The position numbers and the translations under genes were made by a program. A model generated the notes under the pieces. It saw only the letters and a program-made list of their open reading frames with translations. It was not told the DNA's origin and searched no databases. DNA of 35,392 nt from positions 1 through 35,392 of the forward strand of contig CALVRJ010000011.1 in assembly GCA_944358545.1 (NCBI GenBank). The letters run 5' to 3'. Each line of letters opens with the position of its first letter. Position 1 is the first letter of the stretch. The stretch is from an uncultured Bacilli bacterium. Its GTDB lineage: Bacteria; Bacillota_I; Bacilli_A; RF39; UBA660. Shown piece by piece: positions 1 to 7,653 of this stretch.

Positions 1-60
1 TCGGTGACATATTATATATCAGACTTGGGACATTTTCAAAAGTTAACACTTAAGACATTA

Positions 61-1374
61 TCATAAATTAATCATACCGTATGCTCTATCCACAATTTTT
101 GTTATTGTATTATTATTTGCTTCAGTAAATCCATTCGAATATCTTTCATCCTTAAATGAATTCACTATTTCATTTATCCAATTGTTTATTGTATTAGCTG
201 CTTCAACCATCTCTGGGATTTTACTATCATAACATTGTTTTACCCACTCTTTTAACTGTCTTTTCGCATCTTTATATTTTACGTGTGTTGTTATTCTTAA
301 AAATTCCTCTTTTAAATTATATGCTTCTAATAGTTCACTGTTCATATTTAATACTTCTTGTAATCTATCAATTCTATATATTTCTACAAATCGATTATTC
401 TTCTTTATCTTTATTGTCCCATACCAATAATCATTAAATTTATCATATGGTTTTTGTTTAATTAGTCCTTTATCATATTTTTCTTGTCGTTCTTGTTTTA
501 TTTTAAGTTCAGCTTTGGTCTCATTAAATGATTTTAGTAAAAGACTTTTATTAGTCCTATTTTTAAACATTATATATTCTTTGCTTCTCTTATTATCATC
601 ATATTTATGTACGAGTCTAATTCTCACATCATCTAGTCCTTTGGTTACATATTTGATATAATGAAATGGGTCGGCCACAAATATTGCCTTTGGAAAACAT
701 ATTTTGACGACCTCGTAATATGGTCTATATAAATCACATATTACTACTTTTACGGACTTCCTATTTTTTACTTTTAAAAAGTAATCTATTAGGTAGTCCT
801 TTTTTCTTGTTGGTAATATGTCAAGTGTTATTTTATGTATTGGATCATTCAATACAAATGAATATAATCCTTCTTGTGTATAAGTTGATGTTTCATCAAA
901 AGATATAACTTCTGGCACTGTTTCCATATTATCTGGATAATTATTTGTTGCTTCTAAAAATGTTTTTCTCACAACACTTACTGATGTATTTGTTTCTTTA
1001 GCTATCGCGGTTAACGTACGATCTCTGTCCATACATAATTTTAAAATTAACTGTTTCGTTTTATGTGATATTTTATTTTTTGGACTACTTATTCCTAAAT
1101 CTTCAGTAAATGTTTTTTTACAATATTTACATTCAAACCTTCTTTTATATACTATTAAATATGTTTCTTCTTCTGAATTTTTTAAATAAGTTATTTTACT
1201 TGTTTTTAAATAGTCATGTATTTTTTTACTAAAATTATTACACTTTGGACATCGAGCTTTTTTCCTACTTGATTTGATATGTATACATTTTGTTTTTTCA
1301 TCTCCTGTTTCTACTTTAATAATATCAATAAATTCTTCTAAATTTAATATCTTTCTAAAATCTTCTTTTGTCAT
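61..1374 (-). CDS. ISL3 family transposase
   Basis: A DDE transposase that would move the element it lies in. The N-terminus carries two zinc-binding pairs (C42/C45 and C82/C85, the zf-ISL3 arrangement), then a helix-turn-helix stretch around 115-140, then the DDE_Tnp_ISL3 catalytic core. Likely catalytic residues are D160 (VISFDE), D214 (VICDLYRPYY) and E418 (SNGFTEANNN). At 437 aa it is close to the usual length. The C-terminus stops at AYGMINL, where relatives usually run on for some 10-15 residues, so a slight 3' truncation is possible. The start ATG follows a purine-rich AGAAGGTAGGA stretch. All catalytic residues are present, so activity is plausible. Confidence 0.9.
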   Translation of the reverse strand: MTKEDFRKILNLEEFIDIIKVETGDEKTKCIHIKSSRKKARCPKCNNFSKKIHDYLKTSKITYLKNSEEETYLIVYKRRFECKYCKKTFTEDLGISSPKNKISHKTKQLILKLCMDRDRTLTAIAKETNTSVSVVRKTFLEATNNYPDNMETVPEVISFDETSTYTQEGLYSFVLNDPIHKITLDILPTRKKDYLIDYFLKVKNRKSVKVVICDLYRPYYEVVKICFPKAIFVADPFHYIKYVTKGLDDVRIRLVHKYDDNKRSKEYIMFKNRTNKSLLLKSFNETKAELKIKQERQEKYDKGLIKQKPYDKFNDYWYGTIKIKKNNRFVEIYRIDRLQEVLNMNSELLEAYNLKEEFLRITTHVKYKDAKRQLKEWVKQCYDSKIPEMVEAANTINNWINEIVNSFKDERYSNGFTEANNNTITKIVDRAYGMINL

Positions 1375-1440
1375 TCCATTCCTACCTTCTAGTAACTATA
1401 GTTACATCTTGATTATGACAAAATTCGTTTGATTTTTCTA

Positions 1441-1594
1441 CCCCAGTAAAAAATGGAGCTTTTTAAAAAAACAACCCCACTAGAAAGTGTAGTTGTTTTC
1501 CACATTTACCCCACTAGAAAATCATGCTTTTACAAAAATGGACCCCACTGAAAAGTGGAGACCTATTTTATTTTGACCCCACTAGAAAGTGGAG
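1441..1594. repeat. Five palindromic motifs at an exact 34-bp period
   Basis: Motif CCCCACTAGAAAGTGGAG starts at 1441, 1475, 1509, 1543 and 1577, exactly 34 bp apart. The outermost copy (1577) and the fourth (1543) contain CCACT/AGTGG arms separated by 4-5 nt; the inner copies are degenerate. The 16-bp spacers differ from each other. The array lies immediately upstream of the transposase gene, between it and the presumed element end, which suggests transposase binding sites at the transposon end. The spacing of just over three helical turns would put all copies roughly on one DNA face. Confidence 0.85.
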
Positions 1595-1666
1595 AGCCGA
1601 CCCTCTATTACTTGGCCAATTATCACTAGTTTTTGGTTTGACCAACACTACTTGACATTGAACCAA

Positions 1667-1691
1667 AAAAGTTAATTTTTTATTAACTTTT
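1667..1691 (-). terminator. Weak terminator of the surface protein gene
   Basis: Inverted repeat AAAAGTTAAT / ATTAACTTTT (1667-1676 with 1682-1691) overlaps the stop codon. On the minus strand it runs into a short T tract. The stem is all A/T apart from two pairs, so efficiency is doubtful. A second, larger pairing TTTTTGGTT (1630-1638) with AACCAAAAA (1661-1669) lies just downstream. Confidence 0.5.
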
Positions 1692-2318
1692 GTTTTTAGA
1701 TTCTGTCATTCGTTTGGTAACAATTACAGAAACGATTATACATAGAAGCCCTAAAAGAATAACAGTAATTGATGCATAAGCTGATGTTGCAGGAACAGAA
1801 ACGTTGCCACCTAAATCAATCATTCCTCCTGGTGGAGTAACAACTGGAGCTTCACCGTTTTGTTCGTAGTCTAAAATTATTGTTAAATTACTAACTAGAT
1901 TAGCAGGTTGCGTCGTAACATTTTTATTGTAAGTTACAGATACTAGAAATGTTGTTTGGGCATCAGGGCTTAAAGTGTCTCCTTCTTTAATACCAGAATA
2001 ACTAAATTGAATTGCTGGATTATTAGTGTCTGTCGTGCTTATTTTATTTAAGATTGCTTCGATTTTGCCACGATTTTTAACGGTTACTTCATAGGTTATT
2101 TCATCACCTGGCAAATATAGGTTTGTTTTGAAAGTGGCAGAATCATCGGTAAATGACGGTTCTTCACGATTAGAAGCACTTCCAACTATTTCTTTACTAG
2201 TGATGCCGGTAATAGCTACATCAAACAAATTATCATCGGCTTTAACCGAAGCACTCGGAACAGCAATAAATAAGCTTAAAATTAACATTGTAAAAATAAT
2301 TAGTTTATTATTTTTCAT
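1683..2318 (-). CDS. Secreted surface protein with C-terminal membrane anchor
   Basis: Function unknown. It has an N-terminal signal peptide (KNNK, hydrophobic core, then a cut near SVKADD), an extracellular beta-rich region containing LPGDEITYEVTVKNRG, which resembles DUF11-type conserved-repeat domains, a short PVVTPPGG linker and a C-terminal hydrophobic segment of about 23 residues followed by KRMTESKNK. The VPATS just before the segment could be a divergent sortase motif, but it is not a canonical LPXTG. I start at the ATG at 2318 because AGGAG lies 7 bases upstream; the longer frame to 2360 has no ribosome binding site. It forms a single-gene unit with its own promoter. Confidence 0.8.
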   Translation of the reverse strand: MKNNKLIIFTMLILSLFIAVPSASVKADDNLFDVAITGITSKEIVGSASNREEPSFTDDSATFKTNLYLPGDEITYEVTVKNRGKIEAILNKISTTDTNNPAIQFSYSGIKEGDTLSPDAQTTFLVSVTYNKNVTTQPANLVSNLTIILDYEQNGEAPVVTPPGGMIDLGGNVSVPATSAYASITVILLGLLCIIVSVIVTKRMTESKNKS

Positions 2319-2350
2319 TTTTGATCTCCTCGATTTTACTATACATTTAT

Positions 2351-2379
2351 ATTGTATCAAATAAATGAAAAAACAACAA
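2351..2379 (-). promoter_or_regulatory. Promoter of the surface protein gene
   Basis: On the minus strand, TTGTTG (2374-2379), a 17-bp spacer, then TGA-TACAAT (-10 at 2351-2356, with an extended TGn). The -35 hexamer is also the 3' arm of the nifJ terminator hairpin, so the two signals share bases. Confidence 0.55.
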
Positions 2380-2392
2380 GATAATTTTGTTG
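2368..2392 (-). terminator. Terminator of the rlmN-nifJ operon
   Basis: On the minus strand a CAACAA / TTGTTG stem (2387-2392 with 2374-2379) is followed by six T. It lies 23 bp after the nifJ stop codon. Confidence 0.7.
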
Positions 2393-2414
2393 CTTTTTAT
2401 TTTAAATGTGTAAA

Positions 2415-5400
2415 TTAATTTTCAGATAGTTTTTGATAATAAGCAAATCTTTTCATGGCTGCTTCTTTATTTAACTTAAGCATATTGTCCGCTTCTTCTT
2501 TGTTAACAGTTTTTAGCATGGTATATCTGGTTTGCGTATTTAAATATTCTTCATATAAGTTAAAATCTGGAGTTTTAGTGTCTAAGGTAAAGGTTTCAGA
2601 AGTACCATCGTATCTAAATAATGGGAAGTATCCACATTTGGTAGCTAAAGCTTCGGAAGCAATACTTTGTGACATTCCTCCTTTTAAGCCATGAGATATA
2701 CAAGGACAGTAAGCAATAATTAAAGCTGGGCCTTTATGTTTAATTGCTTCACTTAGGGCATTGATAGTTTGCAACATATTGCCTCCTAGACATATTTGAG
2801 CAACATATGTATTTGGATACGCCATAGCAATTCTAGCTAAATCTTTACGATAATTTCTTTTGCCACGACTAGCAAACTGGGCAACCATACCTTCAGGCGT
2901 TGCTTTGGATACTTGGCCACCAGTATTAGAATAAACTTCAGTATCAAGAACTAATATTTTAGCATTTTCACCGCTTGATAAGACATGGTCTATACCACTA
3001 AATCCGATGTCATAAGCCCAGCCATCGCCACCTATGGTCCAGATGCTTCTGGCAGGAATGTAATCTTTTAAAGGCAGTAATTCAGGATATTTAGAATAAT
3101 CGATTTTTTCGGATATTTCTTTAGTTATATCATAATCATCTTCATTAGTTAGCCATTTTGTAAATAGTTCATCACTACCCTTTTGCATGATTTTTCTTAT
3201 TTGATCACGTTTATTTTCATAGCTCATTAAGATTCCAAAACCAAATTCAGCATTGTCTTCAAATAAACTACTAGCCCAAGAGACACTATATGGGGCATTA
3301 GGTAATTCACCGCCATAAATTGATGAACAACCTGTTGCGTTGGCAACGACTAAGCTATCGCCAGTAAGTTGGGTAAGTAACTTAATATAGGCAGTTTCAC
3401 CACATCCGGCGCAAGCACCGTGAAAACAAAAACGTGGCTTTATAAATTGGCTTCCTTTTATCGTTTCTTTTTTGAAATTGTGTTTTTCAGTAACATTTTC
3501 GATTAAATAGTCGAAGATTTGGTCGTTTTTACTGTCTTTTAAGGTTTCGAAGACTAAGGCTTTATTGCCTCTAAGGCCAGGACAAGTATTTAAACAAACG
3601 CCACAACCGGTACAGTTTTTGGCTGATATGGCAATTATGTAATAGTAACCTGGTATTCCTAGGGCAGGTTTACATTCGTTTTTGACGTAATCTGGGGCTT
3701 TTTGATATTCATCTTCATTTAAAAGAAATGGTCTGATAACTCCATGCGGACAAACTAAGGAACACATGCCACATTGAATACAGTTTTGTGGTAGCCATTT
3801 AGGAACAAATTCACTGATGTTTTGCATTTCTGGTTCAGTATGACTAAATGTTCCATCTTCAAATCCGGTAAAATCAGATACTTTTAGTTTTCCCCCTTCA
3901 CGATGAGACAGGGCATCGTAAATTGTTTGCGAATTAAAATCTAGGACTGATGAATCGTCATCAAGTTCAACTTTAATTATTTCATTATCAACGTCTTTTA
4001 AAGCGTTTATATTATTTTCAGCAATCGTTTTAGATTTAACGGCAAATTTTTGATTTATATATTCTTCTAATTTTTGAGTGGCTAAATTTTCATCGATTAG
4101 AGTTGTAAGTTTAAAAATAACTTTTTCCATAATCATGCTTATTTTGCGGTTTAAATTGTTTTCCCGAGCTATTTTATCCGCATCAATTATATATAATGAA
4201 ATATTTTTTTGATTTAACATCTTTTTAAATGGTTTTAAAGCGGTTAATATTTCTTCTTTGTTTTTAGAGGTGTTTATAAGAAGTTTGCCGTTTGGTTTAA
4301 TGTCGGATACTGGGTCAAAGACATTTAAATAAGTATCTTTAGAAATAACTATTAATTCTGGATTATGGACAAAGTAGGTAGATTTAATTTGACTGTTAGA
4401 AAATCTAAGATGACTAGCTGTAACTCCACCGGATTTTTTAGAATCGTATTCAAAGTACCCTTGAACATATTGTCCTTTTAGGGAACCGACGATATTTAAA
4501 AGCGATTTACTACAACTGACCATGCCGTCACTACCATAGCCATAGATTAAAAATTCCGTGGTTTGGTTAGTATTAATGTTTTCGTATTTTAGGCTTAAAT
4601 TAGTAACGTCATCGTCAATGCCGATAGTGAATTCATCTTGAGGATTATCAAGCATATCATAAACGGCTTTTATCATACCTGGAGTTGTGTCTTTACTAGA
4701 TAAACCGTAACGACCTTTTGTAATAATGATATTTTTATTTTTTAAGGCAGAGGTAACATCTAGGTAAAGCGGTTCACCTTCACTTCCTGCTTCTTTAGTT
4801 CTATCTAAAACGGCTATTTTTTCGGTAGTGTCTGGTAATTCATTTAGTAAATATTCGGAACTAAACGGACGATATAAATGAACTTCGATTAAACCAATTT
4901 CGCCACCTAGATAATCAATGGTTTCTTTAATTGTTTCACAAACAGAACCCATGGCAACGATAACTTTTTTAGCATTTTTATTTCCATAGTAATTGAATGG
5001 CTTATAGTTATGACCAGATAGTTTATTTATTTCATCCATATAATGGCTTACGATATTAGGAACTTGATTATAAAATTTATTACGCGATTCAGTTATTTGA
5101 AAATAAATATCCGGATTTTGGTTAGTACCTCGTGTTACTGGTTTTTTAGTTAAGGCTCTATCACGGAATTGTTTTAACGATTCAAAAGGTACTAGTGGTT
5201 TTATATCTTCTTTGTCAAGAATAGTTATTTTGTTTAATTCATGGCTTGTTCGAAAGCCATCAAAGAAGTGCATGAAAGGCAGTGAAGATTTTAAACTAGA
5301 AATATGAGCAACTAAGGCTAAATAATAAGCGTCTTCAACTGATGATGAGGCAAGCATGCATATTCCTGTGCTTCTGGTGGCATAAATATCTTGATGGTCA

Positions 5401-5768
5401 CCAAAGATACTTAGGGCATGTGTCGATAAACTTCTAGCAGCAACGTGCATTACAAATGGCCACATTTCACCAGCTATTTTATAAAGATTGGGAATCATCA
5501 AGAGTAAGCCTTGACTAGCTGTATAAGTGGTAGCTAGTGTACCTTCTTCAAGTGCACCATGAACAAGGCCAATAGCTCCGGCTTCACTTTGCATTTCAAC
5601 AACTTTAGGAATTTCGCCAAAGATATTAGTTTTACCTTCACCACTCCATTTATCAATATGGTCGGGCATTGGGGTAGATGGAGTGATTGGATAAATTCCA
5701 GCAAGTTCAGTAAAAAGATAAGAAGCTCTAGCACAAGCTTCGTTTCCATCGGCAATTATTTGTTTCAT
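2415..5768 (-). CDS. nifJ: Pyruvate:ferredoxin (flavodoxin) oxidoreductase
   Basis: A single-chain enzyme that oxidises pyruvate and CoA to acetyl-CoA and CO2 and passes electrons to ferredoxin, the usual anaerobic replacement for pyruvate dehydrogenase. About 1117 aa, near the normal 1170. Order of parts: N-terminal pyrimidine-binding and transketolase-like domains (ITPSTPMPD near residue 30), the gamma domain, an EKR-type segment, two 4Fe-4S clusters beginning at C663 (CIQCGMCSLVCP) and C719 (CTGCGVCLNTCP), and the C-terminal TPP domain with its own cluster cysteines (CFHGACAGCGE, near 780) and GDGWAYDIGF. The start at MKQIIADGNEA follows a GGGGGG ribosome binding site; eight more upstream codons are open but unlikely. 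It is the last gene of the operon. Confidence 0.95.
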   Translation of the reverse strand: MKQIIADGNEACARASYLFTELAGIYPITPSTPMPDHIDKWSGEGKTNIFGEIPKVVEMQSEAGAIGLVHGALEEGTLATTYTASQGLLLMIPNLYKIAGEMWPFVMHVAARSLSTHALSIFGDHQDIYATRSTGICMLASSSVEDAYYLALVAHISSLKSSLPFMHFFDGFRTSHELNKITILDKEDIKPLVPFESLKQFRDRALTKKPVTRGTNQNPDIYFQITESRNKFYNQVPNIVSHYMDEINKLSGHNYKPFNYYGNKNAKKVIVAMGSVCETIKETIDYLGGEIGLIEVHLYRPFSSEYLLNELPDTTEKIAVLDRTKEAGSEGEPLYLDVTSALKNKNIIITKGRYGLSSKDTTPGMIKAVYDMLDNPQDEFTIGIDDDVTNLSLKYENINTNQTTEFLIYGYGSDGMVSCSKSLLNIVGSLKGQYVQGYFEYDSKKSGGVTASHLRFSNSQIKSTYFVHNPELIVISKDTYLNVFDPVSDIKPNGKLLINTSKNKEEILTALKPFKKMLNQKNISLYIIDADKIARENNLNRKISMIMEKVIFKLTTLIDENLATQKLEEYINQKFAVKSKTIAENNINALKDVDNEIIKVELDDDSSVLDFNSQTIYDALSHREGGKLKVSDFTGFEDGTFSHTEPEMQNISEFVPKWLPQNCIQCGMCSLVCPHGVIRPFLLNEDEYQKAPDYVKNECKPALGIPGYYYIIAISAKNCTGCGVCLNTCPGLRGNKALVFETLKDSKNDQIFDYLIENVTEKHNFKKETIKGSQFIKPRFCFHGACAGCGETAYIKLLTQLTGDSLVVANATGCSSIYGGELPNAPYSVSWASSLFEDNAEFGFGILMSYENKRDQIRKIMQKGSDELFTKWLTNEDDYDITKEISEKIDYSKYPELLPLKDYIPARSIWTIGGDGWAYDIGFSGIDHVLSSGENAKILVLDTEVYSNTGGQVSKATPEGMVAQFASRGKRNYRKDLARIAMAYPNTYVAQICLGGNMLQTINALSEAIKHKGPALIIAYCPCISHGLKGGMSQSIASEALATKCGYFPLFRYDGTSETFTLDTKTPDFNLYEEYLNTQTRYTMLKTVNKEEADNMLKLNKEAAMKRFAYYQKLSEN

Positions 5769-5779
5769 TTTAATCCCCC

Positions 5780-6190
5780 CTATTTTTGGCATTTTTCATC
5801 GTTTGGTGCGGATACTTCGTAGGTGAATTTTTTCCCGTTTGTTGTTTTAACGATGACTTTAACATTATTTGAATATGGCTTTTCAGTCATTGGATTTTCC
5901 ATATCGTCTTCTATATAACCATTTTCTATAGTATAACCGTTTAATGTTCCACCATTTTTTAGAATGTCCGTACTAATGCTTAATTGACCGCCGGCACTCG
6001 GTAAGACTTCTGGGTGTTCGGTTATAAGCGTTTTCGCACCTTCGATAAGGTTTTGTTCTTGAGTAAGACATGTCTGATAACGACTGTTTTTAATGTTACG
6101 GTCAATAGCGGTAACGGCTATTGTTCCGATTATACCAAGAATAACGATAACGCCTAAGAGTTCGGCTAAGGTAAAGGCCTTTTTATTCAT
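5780..6190 (-). CDS. Type IV pilin-like (pseudopilin) protein
   Basis: Carries a class III prepilin signal: KKA then FTLAELLGVIVILGIIGTIAVTA, with cleavage expected between Ala and Phe, the conserved Glu at mature position 5 and a hydrophobic helix of about 20 residues. Alanine at -1 replaces the usual glycine. The soluble part has two cysteines (CLTQEQ near the helix end and a C-terminal EKCQK) that could form a disulphide. The ATG follows AGGAGGAG and overlaps the end of rpe by 8 bp; the stop is 11 bp before nifJ. No prepilin peptidase, pilus ATPase or other pilin is in the window, so assembly partners must lie elsewhere, and the role (competence-like, adhesion or other) is unknown. Confidence 0.85.
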   Translation of the reverse strand: MNKKAFTLAELLGVIVILGIIGTIAVTAIDRNIKNSRYQTCLTQEQNLIEGAKTLITEHPEVLPSAGGQLSISTDILKNGGTLNGYTIENGYIEDDMENPMTEKPYSNNVKVIVKTTNGKKFTYEVSAPNDEKCQK

Positions 6191-6818
6191 GTAAACTCCT
6201 CCTTAGTTTAGCTACTTGTTTTGCAAAGTCTTCATGATTGGTAATATATGAGCCTACGACAGCTAAATCGACGTCTTTGACTTTTTTTATTGTTTCATCG
6301 TTAATTCCACCATCTACTTCGATTATATATTTAAGATTATTTTGAAGGCGATAATTTTTAAGTTCTTTTATTTTATCCGTAATATCGATAAACTTTTGAC
6401 CGCCAGCTCCCGGATGAACAGACATTACTAAAACTAAATCGATTTTATTTAAGTATGGACAAATGGTTTTGACTTCTGTTTCAGGATTAAGAGCCATACC
6501 GACTTTAACGTTTTTAGATTTGATATAATCGATTATTTCTTCGGGATTTTCGGTAGCTTCTATATGAAAGGTTATATATTCTGGAGATGTTTTGACAACT
6601 TCATCAACGTATTTTTTGATATCGATTACCATTAGGTGAATATCTTTAGGATTAGTAACTTTATCTGTTTTTTGAATTATTTCAGAAAAAGGCAAAGTTG
6701 GACGAGCAGTAAAATGTCCGTCCATAACATCAAAGTGCATATAATCAGTCACTTCGTTTAATTTAGTTATTTTATTTTCATCATCTTGAATGGTTAAGAA
6801 TGAACCTGATATTTTCAT
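6183..6818 (-). CDS. rpe: Ribulose-phosphate 3-epimerase
   Basis: Interconverts ribulose 5-phosphate and xylulose 5-phosphate in the pentose phosphate pathway; a cytosolic TIM barrel. At 211 aa it is near the normal 215-220. Motifs seen: HFDVMDGHF (metal histidine and aspartate), DIHLMV, VMSVHPGAGGQKF, EVDGGIN and VVGSYI. MSVHPGAGGQ replaces the commoner MSVNPGFGGQ, and ARPTLPF stands where relatives have VPNLTFG, so the active-site loops are slightly divergent. It starts 2 bp after rsgA ends, with AGGAAG before the ATG. The order prkC-rsgA-rpe is conserved in many Firmicutes. Confidence 0.92.
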   Translation of the reverse strand: MKISGSFLTIQDDENKITKLNEVTDYMHFDVMDGHFTARPTLPFSEIIQKTDKVTNPKDIHLMVIDIKKYVDEVVKTSPEYITFHIEATENPEEIIDYIKSKNVKVGMALNPETEVKTICPYLNKIDLVLVMSVHPGAGGQKFIDITDKIKELKNYRLQNNLKYIIEVDGGINDETIKKVKDVDLAVVGSYITNHEDFAKQVAKLRRSLHE

Positions 6819-6819
6819 G

Positions 6820-7653
6820 TTACACTTCCTTATCTTGTAAAAAATTCAAATAATTTTCATAACGACTTTTTAATATTTCGCCATTTTTAACTTTTTCTTT
6901 AACTTGGCATCCATCTTCTTTAACATGCATACAGTCGCGATATTTGCATTCAAATTTGCTAAATTCTTTAAAGTTATTGCGAATGTCTTCTTTACTTAAT
7001 ACAGTTAAATCTAGAGCCGAAAAACCTGGAGTATCGGCAACTAAGCCCCCAAATAGTTCTAAAGCTTCTGTATGTCTAGTAGTGTGTTTTCCTCTGTTTA
7101 AAGCTTTAGATATTTCGTTTGTTTTAAGGTTTAGTTTAGGATTTATTTTATTGATTAGGGTTGATTTACCAGCGCCGCTTTGGCCAGTAAAAACGCAAAA
7201 TTTATCTTTAAACGTTTGTTCTATTTCAGTAATTTGATTATTTAGAAATACTTTATAGCCGAGATTTTGATAGTATTTTAAGATTGGTTTTATCTTTTCT
7301 TTTTCTTCTTTGGTAAGTAAATCTTGTTTAGTAAAGACGATAACTGGATTTATGTGGTTATATTCACTGATTAAAATAAGCTTGTCTAAAAGAGCGGAAG
7401 AGAAATCCGGCTCCTTTAGACTTGTTATAAGATAAGATGTATCAACATTAGACACGGGAGGTCTTGGCAAAATGTTTTTACGAGGTTTAATTTCTAAAAT
7501 GTAATGGTTTTTTTCATCAAATTCTACATAATCACCGACTAAGGGTGTTTGTTTTAAGTTTCGAAATTTACCCCGAGCTTTACATGTGTAATTTTGATTT
7601 CCAGCTTTGATGGTGTAGTCATTGCTTAATAATTTGATAATCCGGCCAATCAT
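6820..7653 (-). CDS. rsgA: Ribosome small-subunit assembly GTPase RsgA
   Basis: A GTPase that checks late maturation of the 30S subunit. It shows the circularly permuted order typical of the family: an N-terminal OB fold (about 1-65), G4 FTKQD (107-111), G1 GQSGAGKST (157-165), a G2 threonine in HTTRH, G3 DTPGF (207-211), then a zinc-binding tail with C236, C241, H243 and C249. Length 277 aa, slightly shorter than the usual 290-300. The ATG overlaps the prkC stop in ATGA, so the two are probably translationally coupled. Confidence 0.95.
   Translation of the reverse strand: MIGRIIKLLSNDYTIKAGNQNYTCKARGKFRNLKQTPLVGDYVEFDEKNHYILEIKPRKNILPRPPVSNVDTSYLITSLKEPDFSSALLDKLILISEYNHINPVIVFTKQDLLTKEEKEKIKPILKYYQNLGYKVFLNNQITEIEQTFKDKFCVFTGQSGAGKSTLINKINPKLNLKTNEISKALNRGKHTTRHTEALELFGGLVADTPGFSALDLTVLSKEDIRNNFKEFSKFECKYRDCMHVKEDGCQVKEKVKNGEILKSRYENYLNFLQDKEV

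Larger units (their letters stand above)
1..1600 (-). mobile_element. ISL3-type insertion sequence, boundaries incomplete
   Basis: The element consists of an ISL3-like transposase gene and, on its 5' side, an array of palindromic motifs ending near 1594. I infer the outer right end at about 1595-1605, where the last and best motif copy is followed by unrelated sequence. The left end after the transposase stop could not be found: positions 1-60 hold two related motifs (ACTTGGGACATT at 24, ACTTAAGACATT at 48) but no clear inverted copy of the right end, so the element may extend past the window. No target duplication can be read. Confidence 0.6.

Noticed and set aside
1441..1594. CRISPR array
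   Set aside because: The repeat core is short and degenerate, the gaps are only 16 bp, no cas genes are present, and the array abuts a transposase gene.
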